This document shows, one piece after another, positions 44,483 to 53,680 of a DNA stretch of 64,000 nucleotides. The notes under the pieces were generated by a model. The model ran no database searches, was not told the origin of the DNA, and worked only from the letters and a program-made list of their open reading frames with translations. The stretch lies in contig JAFHKR010000039.1 in NCBI GenBank assembly GCA_017052515.1, positions 1,922,001 to 1,986,000 on the forward strand. Reading direction: 5' to 3'. Position 1 is the stretch's first letter. Each line of letters begins with the position of its first letter. The position numbers and the translations under genes were made by a program. The DNA is from Fictibacillus nanhaiensis. GTDB taxonomy: Bacteria; Bacillota; Bacilli; Bacillales; Fictibacillaceae.

Positions 44483-44491
44483 TGTTATAAT
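44483..44491 (+). promoter_or_regulatory. ytkP extended -10 promoter
   Basis: TGTTATAAT with a perfect TATAAT at 44486-44491 and TTTTCA 16 bases upstream. 29 bases before the ATG. Confidence 0.6.
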
Positions 44492-44520
44492 TGGTACAGC
44501 AAGAAAAAGGAGTGCAATTT

Positions 44521-45453
44521 ATGAGAGTTGTTACGAATATCGCAGATTTAATCGGTGACACACCTATCGTAAAGTTAAACCGCCTTCCTCATCAAGAGGG
44601 AGCCGATGTATATGTGAAACTAGAGTATTACAATCCTAGTCGAAGCCTGAAGGACCGTGCTGCTTATAATATGATAATTGACGCAGAACAAAAAGGGCTA
44701 TTAAAAGAAGGTTCTACCATTATCGAACCTACTTCTGGAAATACCGGGATCGGACTCGCTATGAATGCGGCCGCTAGAGGTTATTCTTCCATAATTGTGA
44801 TGCCTGATACGATGACAGAAGAAAGAATTAATCTATTAAAAGCGTATGGAGCAAAAGTAGTACTGACTCCCGGTGATGAAAAGATGCCTGGAGCGATTAA
44901 AAAGGCACGAGAACTTGCGGAAGAAATTCCAAACAGCTATATGCCTATGCAGTTTGAAAATCCTTCAAATCCCGATGCACACAGAGGAACTACAGCGATT
45001 GAGATTAAAGAAGCCATCGAAGAGTTGAACAAGCCCTTTACCGCTTTTGTCGCACCTGCTGGTACAGGAGGAACAATTACGGGAACGGGTGAACAGCTGA
45101 AAACGTTTTTCCCGGATTTAACTGTACATGTTGTCGAACCTAAAGGGTCCCCTGTTCTTTCCGGGGGTAAGCCTGGGAAACATAAGCTTGTAGGAACGAG
45201 TCCTGGGTTCATCCCACCCATCTTAAATCAACAGGTTTATGATGAGATTGTTCAAGTGAACGATGAGGACGCATATACGATCACGAGACGTCTTGCATCC
45301 GAAGAAGGCATCTTGGTCGGTCCATCATCAGGAGCTGCTGTGTATGCGGCTTTAAAAATTGCGGAGAAGCGCAAAAAAGGTGAAGTTGTAATCTGTATGA
45401 CGTGTGATTCAGGAGAACGTTATTTATCCAGTGATCTGTTTCAATTTGAATAA
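44521..45453 (+). CDS. ytkP: Cysteine synthase-like PLP enzyme YtkP
   Basis: 310 residues, fold type II PLP enzyme. The PLP lysine is in NPSRSLKDRAAYNMI and the substrate loop is EPTSGNTGIGLAM; GTGGTITGTGEQL binds the cofactor phosphate. It resembles O-acetylserine sulfhydrylase, but as a YtkP-type paralogue the substrate is not certain. ATG at 44521 after AAAGGAG; the longer frame is rejected. Divergent from thpR and monocistronic. Confidence 0.9.
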   Translation: MRVVTNIADLIGDTPIVKLNRLPHQEGADVYVKLEYYNPSRSLKDRAAYNMIIDAEQKGLLKEGSTIIEPTSGNTGIGLAMNAAARGYSSIIVMPDTMTEERINLLKAYGAKVVLTPGDEKMPGAIKKARELAEEIPNSYMPMQFENPSNPDAHRGTTAIEIKEAIEELNKPFTAFVAPAGTGGTITGTGEQLKTFFPDLTVHVVEPKGSPVLSGGKPGKHKLVGTSPGFIPPILNQQVYDEIVQVNDEDAYTITRRLASEEGILVGPSSGAAVYAALKIAEKRKKGEVVICMTCDSGERYLSSDLFQFE

Positions 45454-45460
45454 AGACAAA

Positions 45461-45488
45461 GCATCCCAAAGTATTGGGATGCTTTTTT
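45461..45488 (+). terminator. ytkP terminator
   Basis: Arms AAAGCATCCCA / TGGGATGCTTT then T run. May also serve the converging MFS gene. Confidence 0.88.
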
Positions 45489-45500
45489 ATAATTAGAATT

Positions 45501-46682
45501 TTACAGAGATCGTTGAATCAGTATTCGACCTTGCACTTCCATCTTTGTAAGGATTAAGACCATAATCAGTCCTATAAATGTTAGCACACCAAAAAATAAA
45601 TATGTGTAAAAGATGGTGTATGTATCAAAGATCACACCACCAACAAACGTACAAAACCATGAGCCTAAACCGTTTCCTACAGCTGTATATAAGGAAACAG
45701 CTGTGGCTCGTACTTCAACGGGTGTATACGTTCTCACATATTCCATAGCTGCTGGGATAAACAGACCAACTGAAAATCCTTGGACAACGGTTGTCATAAG
45801 TACGATTTGATACGATGGCTCAAAGAAATAAAAGGTCCATCGAACAGCAGATACAGTCGCCGCAAAGACCATAATAGGCATCATTCCCCACCTTTTTATA
45901 GTGAGTCCTGCAAACTTCATAAATGGTGCTTCACTTCCTGCTGCGATCAAGAAAGCAAGTCCAACCCCGAATAAAGTCCCTCCTGCTTCTTGAATGTAAA
46001 AGCCAAAATAAAAATTATTAGCAAAAATCGGACCAAACACCAAGAAAGTAGCAGAAAGAAAAACGAGATATGAAGGCATCCTAACTAATTGCCCAATCCC
46101 TTTTCTAAGATCTGTTCGGAGCGATTGATTATCTTTTGGCATCTTAATAACAAAGAACATACAAAGAAGAAGAACAGAGGTAAACATATAGAAAATCACT
46201 TGAGTCCCTATAGAATCCGCAAGCCTTCCTGCTATAAATACGGCTATAGCAAATCCAATTGCTCCAAAAAGCCTATAATTTCCGTATTGCTTGTTCTCTA
46301 TTTGTACGTAATTTATAAGAATGCTGTCTGAGACCGGAACTAAGGCACTCTGCATGAACGAAAAAGCAATAAGTATTCCGATCAACCATAAATAAGACTC
46401 AAAAAGATAGATGGTAAATCCTAAGCTCGCTGTTAGAAGTAATGAAAGAACTAAAACAGCCCTTGGCCGTCTCGAGTAATCGGTAACTACACCCCATAGA
46501 GGCTGAGCAAAGATCATGACGACCGGACTGATAGACATTAAAGTACCGATCTCTGTTCCACTGAGACCTACTGAATCTTTAAAATAAACACCTAATAACG
46601 GAAACAAACTCCCTAGGCCAAAAAAACTTAATAGATAAAAGCCTTTTAGACTGAAAGAGGTTTGATCGAATGATTTATTCAT
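45501..46682 (-). CDS. MFS transporter of the PPP/YwbF-like group
   Basis: 393 residues and about 12 membrane segments. The loop between segments 2 and 3 reads QPLWGVVTDYSRRPRAVL, the MFS motif A region. YGNYRLFGAIGFAIAV is typical of the phenylpropionate permease/nucleoside transporter-like (MFS_1_like) group. Substrate unknown. ATG after AGAGAGGG. It starts 18 bases after the pepV stop, so the two may be cotranscribed, which would suggest a peptide or amino acid link, but this is inference. Confidence 0.83.
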   Translation of the reverse strand: MNKSFDQTSFSLKGFYLLSFFGLGSLFPLLGVYFKDSVGLSGTEIGTLMSISPVVMIFAQPLWGVVTDYSRRPRAVLVLSLLLTASLGFTIYLFESYLWLIGILIAFSFMQSALVPVSDSILINYVQIENKQYGNYRLFGAIGFAIAVFIAGRLADSIGTQVIFYMFTSVLLLCMFFVIKMPKDNQSLRTDLRKGIGQLVRMPSYLVFLSATFLVFGPIFANNFYFGFYIQEAGGTLFGVGLAFLIAAGSEAPFMKFAGLTIKRWGMMPIMVFAATVSAVRWTFYFFEPSYQIVLMTTVVQGFSVGLFIPAAMEYVRTYTPVEVRATAVSLYTAVGNGLGSWFCTFVGGVIFDTYTIFYTYLFFGVLTFIGLIMVLILTKMEVQGRILIQRSL

Positions 46683-46700
46683 GATGTACCCTCTCTAATG

Positions 46701-48107
46701 CTATTTAGCTAACTCGTAAATGGCTTGTGCATATATGGAAGAAGCGAGAAGTAAATCTTCTACAAACATATGTTCATCTTTTTGGTGAGCAACATCTTCT
46801 CTTCCTGGGAACAGTGCACCGAAAGCAACTCCTGTTTCCAACGACCTTGCATAAGTTCCTCCACCAATAGCCATCAATTCACCTTTTTTGCCTGTTTGGT
46901 CTTCGTAAACTTTTTGAAGCGTTTTAATCAATGGGTGATTTTCTTCTACATAATTTGGTGGATTGTTTTCGATGATTCTCATCGACCAATTATCTGATTT
47001 CGCTCTTGTTGATAATGTATGTTCGATTTTTTTGCTATCATGTGTCACCGGATAGCGTATATTCAATCCTACTTTTGCCCCTTCTGTACCGTTATACGAC
47101 AGGATTCCAGCATTAACTGTTAGCTTACCGCTTGCCTCATCTTCTGCAGCGATCTTTAGTTTATCACCTGTATACTCACCCGTAAGCTCGTCCAACAACC
47201 TGAGAAACGATTTGGCGTTTCCATTGAACGATAGAGTGTTCAAATATTCACCTAACGTAAGTCCAGCATTTTTACCCATTTCAGGTGTACTTCCGTGTGC
47301 TGATTTCCCTTTAACTTTTAGGGTTAGAACATCATTTTCGATTTGAGCACCGTATTCTACTTCAGATTTCTGTCCGAATGCTTCAAAAGATCGTTGTATT
47401 TCCTCTAAAGCGGTTCCTTGGATTTTGGCTTCAGCATAATCTGGAACCATGTTCAAACGTTGACCCGATGTAAAGGAAAGTAATTGAAGGTTATCTCCTT
47501 CTTCCCCTTGATCGTTTTCGAGACGAAACTCCACATCAAAGATTCCTTTTTCTGCAGAGATGATAGGGAAATCTGCATCAGGAGCAAATCCGATCGCCGG
47601 CATTTCTTCTTTCGTAAAATAATGTCTCACACATTGCCAGTTGCTCTCTTCATCACAACCAATGATCATGCGTACCCTTTTGGATAACGGCAGCTTCAAT
47701 TCTTGGATAATCTTCATTCCATAAAAAGCTGCCATTGTAGGTCCTTTATCATCAATCGCGCCACGCGCGAAAATTTTTCCGTCTTTAACTTCGGCTCCAA
47801 AAGGATCAAATGACCAACCATCACCAGGAGGAACAACATCAACATGGCAAAGGACACCTACGATATCGTCTCCGTTTCCAATTTCGATGTGTCCTGCATA
47901 TCCGTCTACATTTTTGACGGTCATTCCACTGTCTTTTCCAAGGTCTAACATATAAGATAAAGCTTTTGCTATCTCGGGGCCAAAGGGAGCTCCTTCTTTT
48001 GCGTTTCCTTCATCAAGTAAACTAGGAATGCGTAATAACCCTTTCGTATCATCCAACAGCTGTTTCTTTCTCATTTCAACTTGTTCTTTCCAATTGATCT
48101 GATTCAT
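46701..48107 (-). CDS. pepV: Dipeptidase PepV (M20 family)
   Basis: 468 residues. Zinc ligands and catalytic residues in VGVLCHVDVVPPGDGW, FARGAIDDKGPTMAAF and GCDEESNWQCV, with a lid domain and the C-terminal IGGGTYARSLETGVAFGALFPG. The set is that of PepV/Sapep dinuclear dipeptidases, which split dipeptides including beta-Ala-His types in the cytoplasm. B. subtilis YtjP is the counterpart. ATG after AGAAAGGAAG. Confidence 0.93.
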   Translation of the reverse strand: MNQINWKEQVEMRKKQLLDDTKGLLRIPSLLDEGNAKEGAPFGPEIAKALSYMLDLGKDSGMTVKNVDGYAGHIEIGNGDDIVGVLCHVDVVPPGDGWSFDPFGAEVKDGKIFARGAIDDKGPTMAAFYGMKIIQELKLPLSKRVRMIIGCDEESNWQCVRHYFTKEEMPAIGFAPDADFPIISAEKGIFDVEFRLENDQGEEGDNLQLLSFTSGQRLNMVPDYAEAKIQGTALEEIQRSFEAFGQKSEVEYGAQIENDVLTLKVKGKSAHGSTPEMGKNAGLTLGEYLNTLSFNGNAKSFLRLLDELTGEYTGDKLKIAAEDEASGKLTVNAGILSYNGTEGAKVGLNIRYPVTHDSKKIEHTLSTRAKSDNWSMRIIENNPPNYVEENHPLIKTLQKVYEDQTGKKGELMAIGGGTYARSLETGVAFGALFPGREDVAHQKDEHMFVEDLLLASSIYAQAIYELAK

Positions 48108-48154
48108 TACTTACTTCCTTTCTAAGTTATCTTCGCTTATCATACCCATCTCAG

Positions 48155-49162
48155 TTATATGATTGACTCGTATACATCTTTGCTACAGATGATATAGAGG
48201 CGGGCATCATCAGGAATCGATTCGTTTAATTTCTTGTTTATTGAAAGATCGTTGCCGTCAGCTATTAGTGTAGCACCTTGTTGCAACAAACTGTCAAAAG
48301 CATCTTTATATGTTACCCATTCCGCTCTTTTACGAACTTCAAATAAATTTTCTCCTTCTTTATGAGAAAGAAGCTGTGTATAGATCTCTGTAATTCCTTT
48401 AGAAAACGCAGATCGTACAGCCATACGTGAAACTGTTTCATGACTTAAGACGAACTCATCTACTTTAGCATGCCTAAAGTTTTTTATATGCTCCTCTTTT
48501 TTAATCTCAACCGTACTATGTATATGAGGAGTTAAACGTTCAACAGAAGTCACGATCAACAGTGTCTTTCCATCAGCAAGTGCTGAATCATGGATCGAAT
48601 CATCTGAGAACACCAGTACAGATTTTGCTTCTTTTAAATTTGCCTGCATGAGCGTTTCTTCAATCGATGGATCTCCTTGAATATAGTGAACATTTTGGTG
48701 TGTGATTGGTGTAACAGGTAGATTATCAATAAGCACGACTTCTAGTTTAGGGTGTGTTTCGATAATCTCACTAACAGCATATTTAGCCTTTTCAGACCAC
48801 CCTATAATAACGAAATGATTTTTACCTTTAAAAGTCAATCTTCCTTCCTCCTTTCGTTTACGATGTGCTCCTAATGCTTCTACCAGTTTCCCAATAGCCA
48901 GACCCGCAATACCAATACCGATCAAAAAGATGAAGATCGCATAGATTCTTCCTGCTGTAGACACTGGATAGTAATCGCCATAACCTACCGTTGTAACAGT
49001 GGTCATAACATACCATAAGGCGTCAAACCAGTTAGGGAATGTCTTTGGCTCTAAAAGATGCATAACGACTGACGAAAAAATGACAATAAAAAAGGCGAAA
49101 GAAAAAATCCCAAACTTATTTAAGACGATAAGTCTATTCATCAGTTTTTGTAAAATATACAC
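48155..49162 (-). CDS. Two-pass potassium channel with RCK domain (YugO-like)
   Basis: 335 residues. Two membrane helices flank a pore loop with the selectivity filter TTVTTVGYGDYYPV. A cytoplasmic RCK domain (HFVIIGWSEKAKYAVSEI) controls gating and may bind a nucleotide or ion. In B. subtilis the similar YugO channel carries electrical signals in biofilms; the ytiP position matches too. GTG start 7 bases after AGGAG. Stands alone, divergent from the candidate small RNA. Confidence 0.9.
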   Translation of the reverse strand: MYILQKLMNRLIVLNKFGIFSFAFFIVIFSSVVMHLLEPKTFPNWFDALWYVMTTVTTVGYGDYYPVSTAGRIYAIFIFLIGIGIAGLAIGKLVEALGAHRKRKEEGRLTFKGKNHFVIIGWSEKAKYAVSEIIETHPKLEVVLIDNLPVTPITHQNVHYIQGDPSIEETLMQANLKEAKSVLVFSDDSIHDSALADGKTLLIVTSVERLTPHIHSTVEIKKEEHIKNFRHAKVDEFVLSHETVSRMAVRSAFSKGITEIYTQLLSHKEGENLFEVRKRAEWVTYKDAFDSLLQQGATLIADGNDLSINKKLNESIPDDARLYIICSKDVYESII

Positions 49163-49260
49163 CTCATCGCTCCTAACGTATTTTTTTAATAACCCTATTA
49201 TTGTACCTTATTCCCATGTAAATGGTTAGATGATTTCGCTTTCTCAGGAACTATGGAATA

Positions 49261-49288
49261 TTGACAAATATAGATTTTAGTGTATAAT
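49261..49288 (+). promoter_or_regulatory. Consensus promoter of the candidate small RNA
   Basis: Perfect TTGACA (49261-49266), a 16-base spacer and perfect TATAAT (49283-49288): the strongest promoter match in the window. Confidence 0.75.
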
Positions 49289-49294
49289 GGTGCC

Positions 49295-49470
49295 AAATAG
49301 GAGGTGTAGTGTTGGGTTAACTGACAATTTTCCTCTATATCTTTATATTTAGGATCATATGTTCGTTATGAGGTTTTGCTGCCTAGCCGCACAGACATCT
49401 TTTTGAACGTTTTTATCACATCTAATGGCTGACGCAGCGAAGAACCAATATGGATTCTTCGCTTTTTTTT
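49295..49470 (+). ncRNA. Candidate small RNA or leader transcript, about 176 nt
   Basis: The region between the K+ channel gene and ytzE holds a discrete transcription unit. It has a perfect-consensus promoter (49261-49288), a structured middle (ATGTTC at 49360-49365 can pair with GAACGT at 49405-49410; inner TGC/GCA pairing) and a strong terminator at 49436-49470 (AGCGAAGAA / TTCTTCGCT, then eight T). A perfect Shine-Dalgarno AGGAGGTG (49299-49306) near the 5' end precedes a three-codon frame GTG TTG GGT TAA (49309-49320). No protein longer than a few residues fits. I cannot assign it to a known RNA family. The rest of this 427-base gap shows only AT-rich sequence before ytzE. Confidence 0.6.
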
Positions 49471-49589
49471 ATAAAAAAGGATGGGTCTTATGAATTAAAA
49501 AGAATGTAATACAACATTCATATTTCATTAACTTTAGACTGGTATCATATAGTGTGTTAACAACTATCTAAATAACAAGGAGTGGTTTT

Positions 49590-49808
49590 TTGAGTCCTTC
49601 AACTGACAGAATGTTGAATCGTGTGAAAGCCCTGTATTTGTTTATTCGCAAGAAAGGTACTGTAACAACACGAGAACTAGTTGAAGAATTTGGAACTACG
49701 CAGCGCACCATTCAGAGAGATCTTAACGTCCTCTCTTATAACAATTTAGTAACAAGTCCTGCCCGCGGTATGTGGGAAACAACAGGCAAAAAAGTAAAAG
49801 TATCTTAA
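49590..49808 (+). CDS. ytzE: DeoR-type helix-turn-helix protein YtzE
   Basis: 72 residues, essentially one winged helix-turn-helix (VKALYLFIRKKGTVTTRELVEEFGTTQRTIQRDL), the N-terminal DNA-binding part of DeoR regulators without any sensor domain. B. subtilis YtzE has the same size. Targets unknown. TTG start after AAGGAGTGG. It follows the candidate small RNA and its terminator, so it may depend on read-through or on its own weak promoter. Confidence 0.88.
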   Translation: MSPSTDRMLNRVKALYLFIRKKGTVTTRELVEEFGTTQRTIQRDLNVLSYNNLVTSPARGMWETTGKKVKVS

Positions 49809-49848
49809 AAACATATTATATTTTGGATAAGCAAATGTACATGAATAA

Positions 49849-49880
49849 TCCCCGCTAAAAATATTAGCGGGGACTTTTTT
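49849..49880 (+). terminator. ytzE terminator
   Basis: Arms TCCCCGCTAA / TTAGCGGGGA then TTTTTTT. Confidence 0.88.
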
Positions 49881-49896
49881 TGTTTTAAAAGAAGAT

Positions 49897-50532
49897 TTAA
49901 AGTTCATCTTTATTGTCTTTCAAGAGCAGATCAGGTGTTCTTTCAATATTCCACTCGCGACTCTCCCAATTTGGAGTTCCGGAAACAGGCATATATTTAT
50001 CATCCTGACCGAATAGGTTCTTCCAAAATCCTTCTGCTAAAGAAAAGCCAATCACTTGCTGACGGTCTGTATCAATGATAAGATCTTTTATCTTTCCGAT
50101 CTTTTCACCATCCTGATCAATGACATCCCAATCTTTTATGGACATATACGAATAACATTCTTTAGGTTCATCTCTTTGTAGTTCATTTCCAGAAAACACG
50201 AGTTTCTCTTCATCAAATTCTTTCACCTGATGCCACGGGATAAAAAAGGTTTCTTTTCCATAGTTCTGATTAGCAGCAAGGTGAGAGCTTCCTGTGAACG
50301 GAGTATGTTGTGTACCAATACCCGAAGTGGCGGCAACAACTGTTTCCATATGCTTATCTGAGGGAATCTCTTCACGTTGGTTGATTCCGTTGTCAACGGT
50401 GTACGTAAAATAACATAAACGGTGATCGTACCTATTAAATAGAATATCGTTGATTTTATGCTGTGTTTCTTCAGTCGAAATCGTCTGATTTTCAGCTTTA
50501 GCACCCATTAACTTTTCTGCAGATAATTTCAT
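49897..50532 (-). CDS. PRC-barrel domain protein
   Basis: 211 residues. Two PRC-barrel-like halves: residues 1-95 (KLMGAKAENQT...INDILFNRYDHRLCYFTYTV, degenerate) and about 125-190 (SIKDWDVIDQDGEKIGKIKD, then LIIDTDRQQVIGFSL, clear). PRC barrels bind RNA or proteins in RimM and photosystem H subunits; here the role is unknown. ATG after AAAAAGGAG. It lies 41 bases after the pseudouridine synthase gene on the same strand, so a link to RNA modification is possible but not shown. Confidence 0.82.
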   Translation of the reverse strand: MKLSAEKLMGAKAENQTISTEETQHKINDILFNRYDHRLCYFTYTVDNGINQREEIPSDKHMETVVAATSGIGTQHTPFTGSSHLAANQNYGKETFFIPWHQVKEFDEEKLVFSGNELQRDEPKECYSYMSIKDWDVIDQDGEKIGKIKDLIIDTDRQQVIGFSLAEGFWKNLFGQDDKYMPVSGTPNWESREWNIERTPDLLLKDNKDEL

Positions 50533-50573
50533 TGGTATGCAACTCCTTTTTATTGGAAGATACCCCTTATAAA

Positions 50574-51302
50574 TTATTCAAAAACATCTCCTTTTAAAGA
50601 AAGTAAGGATAGTTCTTCTTCTGCAAGCTCTCGATACATTCCTAACTCAAGAGATTCATCAAGCCTTAATTGTCCCATCTGAATTCGTTTTAAGAAGATG
50701 ACCTTTCTACCGATAGCCTCGAACATTCTTTTTACTTGATGAAACTTTCCTTCAGTGATGGTTAACTCGATCTCTGATTCATCGTTATCATTTGTCAATA
50801 TTTTTAGGAAGGCAGGTTTTGTTTTATACCCATCATCCAAGATGACCCCCTCTTTAAAACTTTCAAATGCATCTTCTGGAATCGATCCATTTATTTTTGC
50901 GTAATAAGTCTTTGGTACATGTTTTTTTGGGGATAGCAATGAGTGTGACAACTGCCCATCATTTGTCAAGATCAACAATCCTTCTGTATCGATGTCTAGT
51001 CTGCCTACAGGAAAAGGTTCGAAATTCTGATCTTCCATATAAAGTAGATCGATTACCGTCTCATGCCTAGAGTCTTCAGTCGCTGAGATTACTCCTTGAG
51101 GCTTGTTCATCATAAGATAGACAAACTCCTTATAAACTGCTTCTTCTCCATGAACCATAACGTTGTCCTGATCAGGATTTGCTTGTGTCTTAGCATCTTT
51201 AACAACCTCACCGTTCAACGTAACAGCACCTGATTTTAATAATTGTTTCACTTCTTTTCTACTTCCATAGCCTGTGTTTGATAGCCATTTATCAATTCTC
51301 AT
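50574..51302 (-). CDS. RsuA-family 16S rRNA pseudouridine synthase
   Basis: 242 residues. N-terminal S4 domain (MRIDKWLSNTGYGSRKEVKQ) and the catalytic Asp in PVGRLDIDTEGLLILTNDG; KTYYAKINGSIPED and the EGKFHQVKRMFEAIG motif complete the RsuA/RluB group. It converts a uridine of 16S rRNA to pseudouridine. Corresponds to B. subtilis YtzG by position. ATG after AGGAGG. Confidence 0.93.
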   Translation of the reverse strand: MRIDKWLSNTGYGSRKEVKQLLKSGAVTLNGEVVKDAKTQANPDQDNVMVHGEEAVYKEFVYLMMNKPQGVISATEDSRHETVIDLLYMEDQNFEPFPVGRLDIDTEGLLILTNDGQLSHSLLSPKKHVPKTYYAKINGSIPEDAFESFKEGVILDDGYKTKPAFLKILTNDNDESEIELTITEGKFHQVKRMFEAIGRKVIFLKRIQMGQLRLDESLELGMYRELAEEELSLLSLKGDVFE

Positions 51303-51404
51303 ATGAAACCTCCTGATTTAATGATCATTTTTTCCTATATTATTGTAAAAAATTGATTGATTTTTGAAGAAACAGGGTAATTTAGTACTATAGGAGGAAT
51401 TGGA

Positions 51405-51839
51405 ATGAAAAGGAAAATAGGTCTTCTAGCAACTGCACGAAAAAAAGCTTCTACCCCTTCTGCAGCTATAGATTTATACATAAGTCCCTTATTCGTTAAG
51501 TCTGTTCAATACGCACAAAACCATTATGATGATTTTTTCTTTTTTAGTGCAAAAGAAGGACTCGTAACGAAAGACCAATACATTGAACCGTATAATGTTT
51601 CTATCAAAAATTTTACGACATCTGAAAAACGGGAATGGGCCCATCATGTCATACAAGACTTAGAACAAAACATCAAGCCTTCTCAATGTAAGATTTACAT
51701 TCACGGCGGATGGGTATACCGAGAATTTTTACAGCCCGCCCTTGAAAGAGCTGGATTTCAATTTGAAGTTCCGCTCGAAGGATACAGCATTGGTAATCAG
51801 CTAAAATGGTATGATGAACAGAATCAAGCCAAAAAATGA
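51405..51839 (+). CDS. DUF6884-like protein
   Basis: 144 residues. The sequence begins KIGLLATARKKASTPSAAIDLYISPLF and continues FFFSAKEGLVTKDQYIEPY, a pattern I associate with DUF6884, a family of unknown function often linked to mobile or nucleic-acid-related genes. No membrane segment. ATG after TAGGAGG. Monocistronic, with its own terminator, between two long-conserved Bacillus genes, so it may be a lineage-specific insertion. Family call is from memory. Confidence 0.65.
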   Translation: MKRKIGLLATARKKASTPSAAIDLYISPLFVKSVQYAQNHYDDFFFFSAKEGLVTKDQYIEPYNVSIKNFTTSEKREWAHHVIQDLEQNIKPSQCKIYIHGGWVYREFLQPALERAGFQFEVPLEGYSIGNQLKWYDEQNQAKK

Positions 51840-51852
51840 AGAATACCGCAGA

Positions 51853-51885
51853 AAAAGAAGGCTTTTTACCAGCCTTCTTTTTTTC
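51853..51885. terminator. Bidirectional terminator between the DUF6884-like gene and ytgP
   Basis: AAAAAGAAGGCT / AGCCTTCTTTTT with loop TTTTTACC; T-rich both ways. Confidence 0.85.
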
Positions 51886-51891
51886 TTATGC

Positions 51892-53496
51892 TTATTTTCT
51901 GCGTTTCAAGAAAGGAATGCGATCACCTAATATGATATTTAATAAGCCTGATCGGTGACTTAAGAACACATACACCGCTCCCCCAGTGAGAATACCGATC
52001 GTTAATTTAATGATCGTATCAAGCCTTGTTTCTGACTCTCCTAAAAGTGAAGATACGATCATAACCGTTACAGCCATCGCTGCACAAAATAACGTGATCA
52101 GAACCGTTCTTCGATATACCCATTTAAATGAGAAACCACTGTATTTTTTAATGATATACAGATTGAACAAAATTGAAAGGGTATATCCGATGTCTGTCGC
52201 AATAACAGAACCGGTCCCACCAAACACTAACAATAAAGGTTTGTTTAGTATCAACTTTGCTAAAAAACCAGCTGATAGACTGATAAACGCATAACGTTGC
52301 TGGTTAAGTCCCTGTAAGATCGCTGCCGTAACGGTAAACATCGCAAACCATAATGCAGTCGGCGCGTACCATTGAAGATAATAGCCACCTGTGTCCATCG
52401 ATGATAATCCAAAGAGTGCACCATATGCAGGGTATGCAAGAACCGTTAGCCCGATCGCTGCTGGTGCAGTTAAGAACAGCACCATCTGAAACGTTTGCGT
52501 GATCTGCTTATGAAGAATCTCATCATCGTTTTGGGTGAACGACTTCGTTATGACAGGTATCAAGGTTAGTGCAAGAGCAGTTGCTAATGATACTGGAATC
52601 ATAACAAGCTTATGCGCGATCTGTGTGATGATAGCGAATACAGACTCCGCTTCTTTCAGCGTATAATCCATTTTCTTAAGTGTGTTCACAATCGTAAACT
52701 GATCTACCATCTGATAGAGCGGAATCGCTAGACCGACAGCTACAAAAGGGATCGCATACTTGATCGTTTCCTTATAAATATCTTTTAATGAAATATCTGC
52801 AACAGGTTTACTTTCTTTATACATCTTTTCCAGATGCGGTTTTCTTTTGATCCAATACCAGATGAGAACGGCCAAGCCAGCGATTGCACCTAGAGTAGCT
52901 GCAAATGTAGAAAGCGCTACGGCTGTCGTAATCTCACCATTCATTAAATTGATAACCACATAACTTCCAACAAGAATGAACACAATACGAACGATCTGTT
53001 CAACGACTTGCGACACCGCTGTTGGTCCCATAGATTGAAAGCCTTGGAAATACCCTCGAATCAAACTCATGGAAGGTACTACGATCAGAGCCGTACTTAC
53101 CATTCGGATAACTAATGTAATATCTTCAATACTGTTGCCTTGTCCACCTTTTTCATCAATGATCTGATGAGCAAGTATTGGCGCCAACATATACAGTATG
53201 ACAAAAGCTAATGTTCCAGTCAGTGTCATAACGAGGAGACCCGACTTCAGTAATTTTCTCCCTGCTGCATAATCTCCTAAAGCATTATATTTAGAAACAA
53301 ATTTAGAAACAGCAAGAGGCACTCCCATTGTGGAAATACTAAGTAATATGGTATATGGAATATAAGCATAGCCGTATAGAGCCATACCTTGTTCATCTAC
53401 TAGATTGGTAAATGGAATGACAAAGATCAATCCGATAAATTTTGAGAAAAACGTTGCAGCGGATAAGATCAATGTTCCACGAAGTAATCGAGACAA
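51892..53496 (-). CDS. ytgP: Lipid II flippase-like protein YtgP (MOP/PST family)
   Basis: 534 residues with about 14 membrane segments. FLPAATFFSKFIGLIFVIPF-like N-terminus (LSAATFFSKFIGLIFVIPFT) and IRGYFQGFQSMGPTAVSQVVEQIVR are signatures of the Wzx/MurJ-like polysaccharide exporters. In B. subtilis YtgP is the MurJ that flips lipid II across the membrane, with Amj as backup. TTG start after AGGAG. It converges on the DUF6884-like gene. Confidence 0.92.
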   Translation of the reverse strand: MSRLLRGTLILSAATFFSKFIGLIFVIPFTNLVDEQGMALYGYAYIPYTILLSISTMGVPLAVSKFVSKYNALGDYAAGRKLLKSGLLVMTLTGTLAFVILYMLAPILAHQIIDEKGGQGNSIEDITLVIRMVSTALIVVPSMSLIRGYFQGFQSMGPTAVSQVVEQIVRIVFILVGSYVVINLMNGEITTAVALSTFAATLGAIAGLAVLIWYWIKRKPHLEKMYKESKPVADISLKDIYKETIKYAIPFVAVGLAIPLYQMVDQFTIVNTLKKMDYTLKEAESVFAIITQIAHKLVMIPVSLATALALTLIPVITKSFTQNDDEILHKQITQTFQMVLFLTAPAAIGLTVLAYPAYGALFGLSSMDTGGYYLQWYAPTALWFAMFTVTAAILQGLNQQRYAFISLSAGFLAKLILNKPLLLVFGGTGSVIATDIGYTLSILFNLYIIKKYSGFSFKWVYRRTVLITLFCAAMAVTVMIVSSLLGESETRLDTIIKLTIGILTGGAVYVFLSHRSGLLNIILGDRIPFLKRRK

Positions 53497-53680
53497 CTAT
53501 TTTCAGCTCCTACTAATCATCCTAAAAAACATTATTGATATTGTATCACATTAAAAGCGGATGTAACCTACTTTAACTTTTTGCAAAAAAGTAAGGATTA
53601 TGAAACTTATAGTCTTTTTGCTGAACCTATGCTATTGTATGAAATGATTTTTACTGATCGTATAAGAAAGTTGGGATTGT

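Noticed and set aside
49295-49470. Assignment of the candidate RNA to 6S, SRP RNA, T-box or a known riboswitch
   Set aside because: No 6S-type long symmetric stem with central bubble, no SRP or T-box core, and no aptamer consensus I know could be found.
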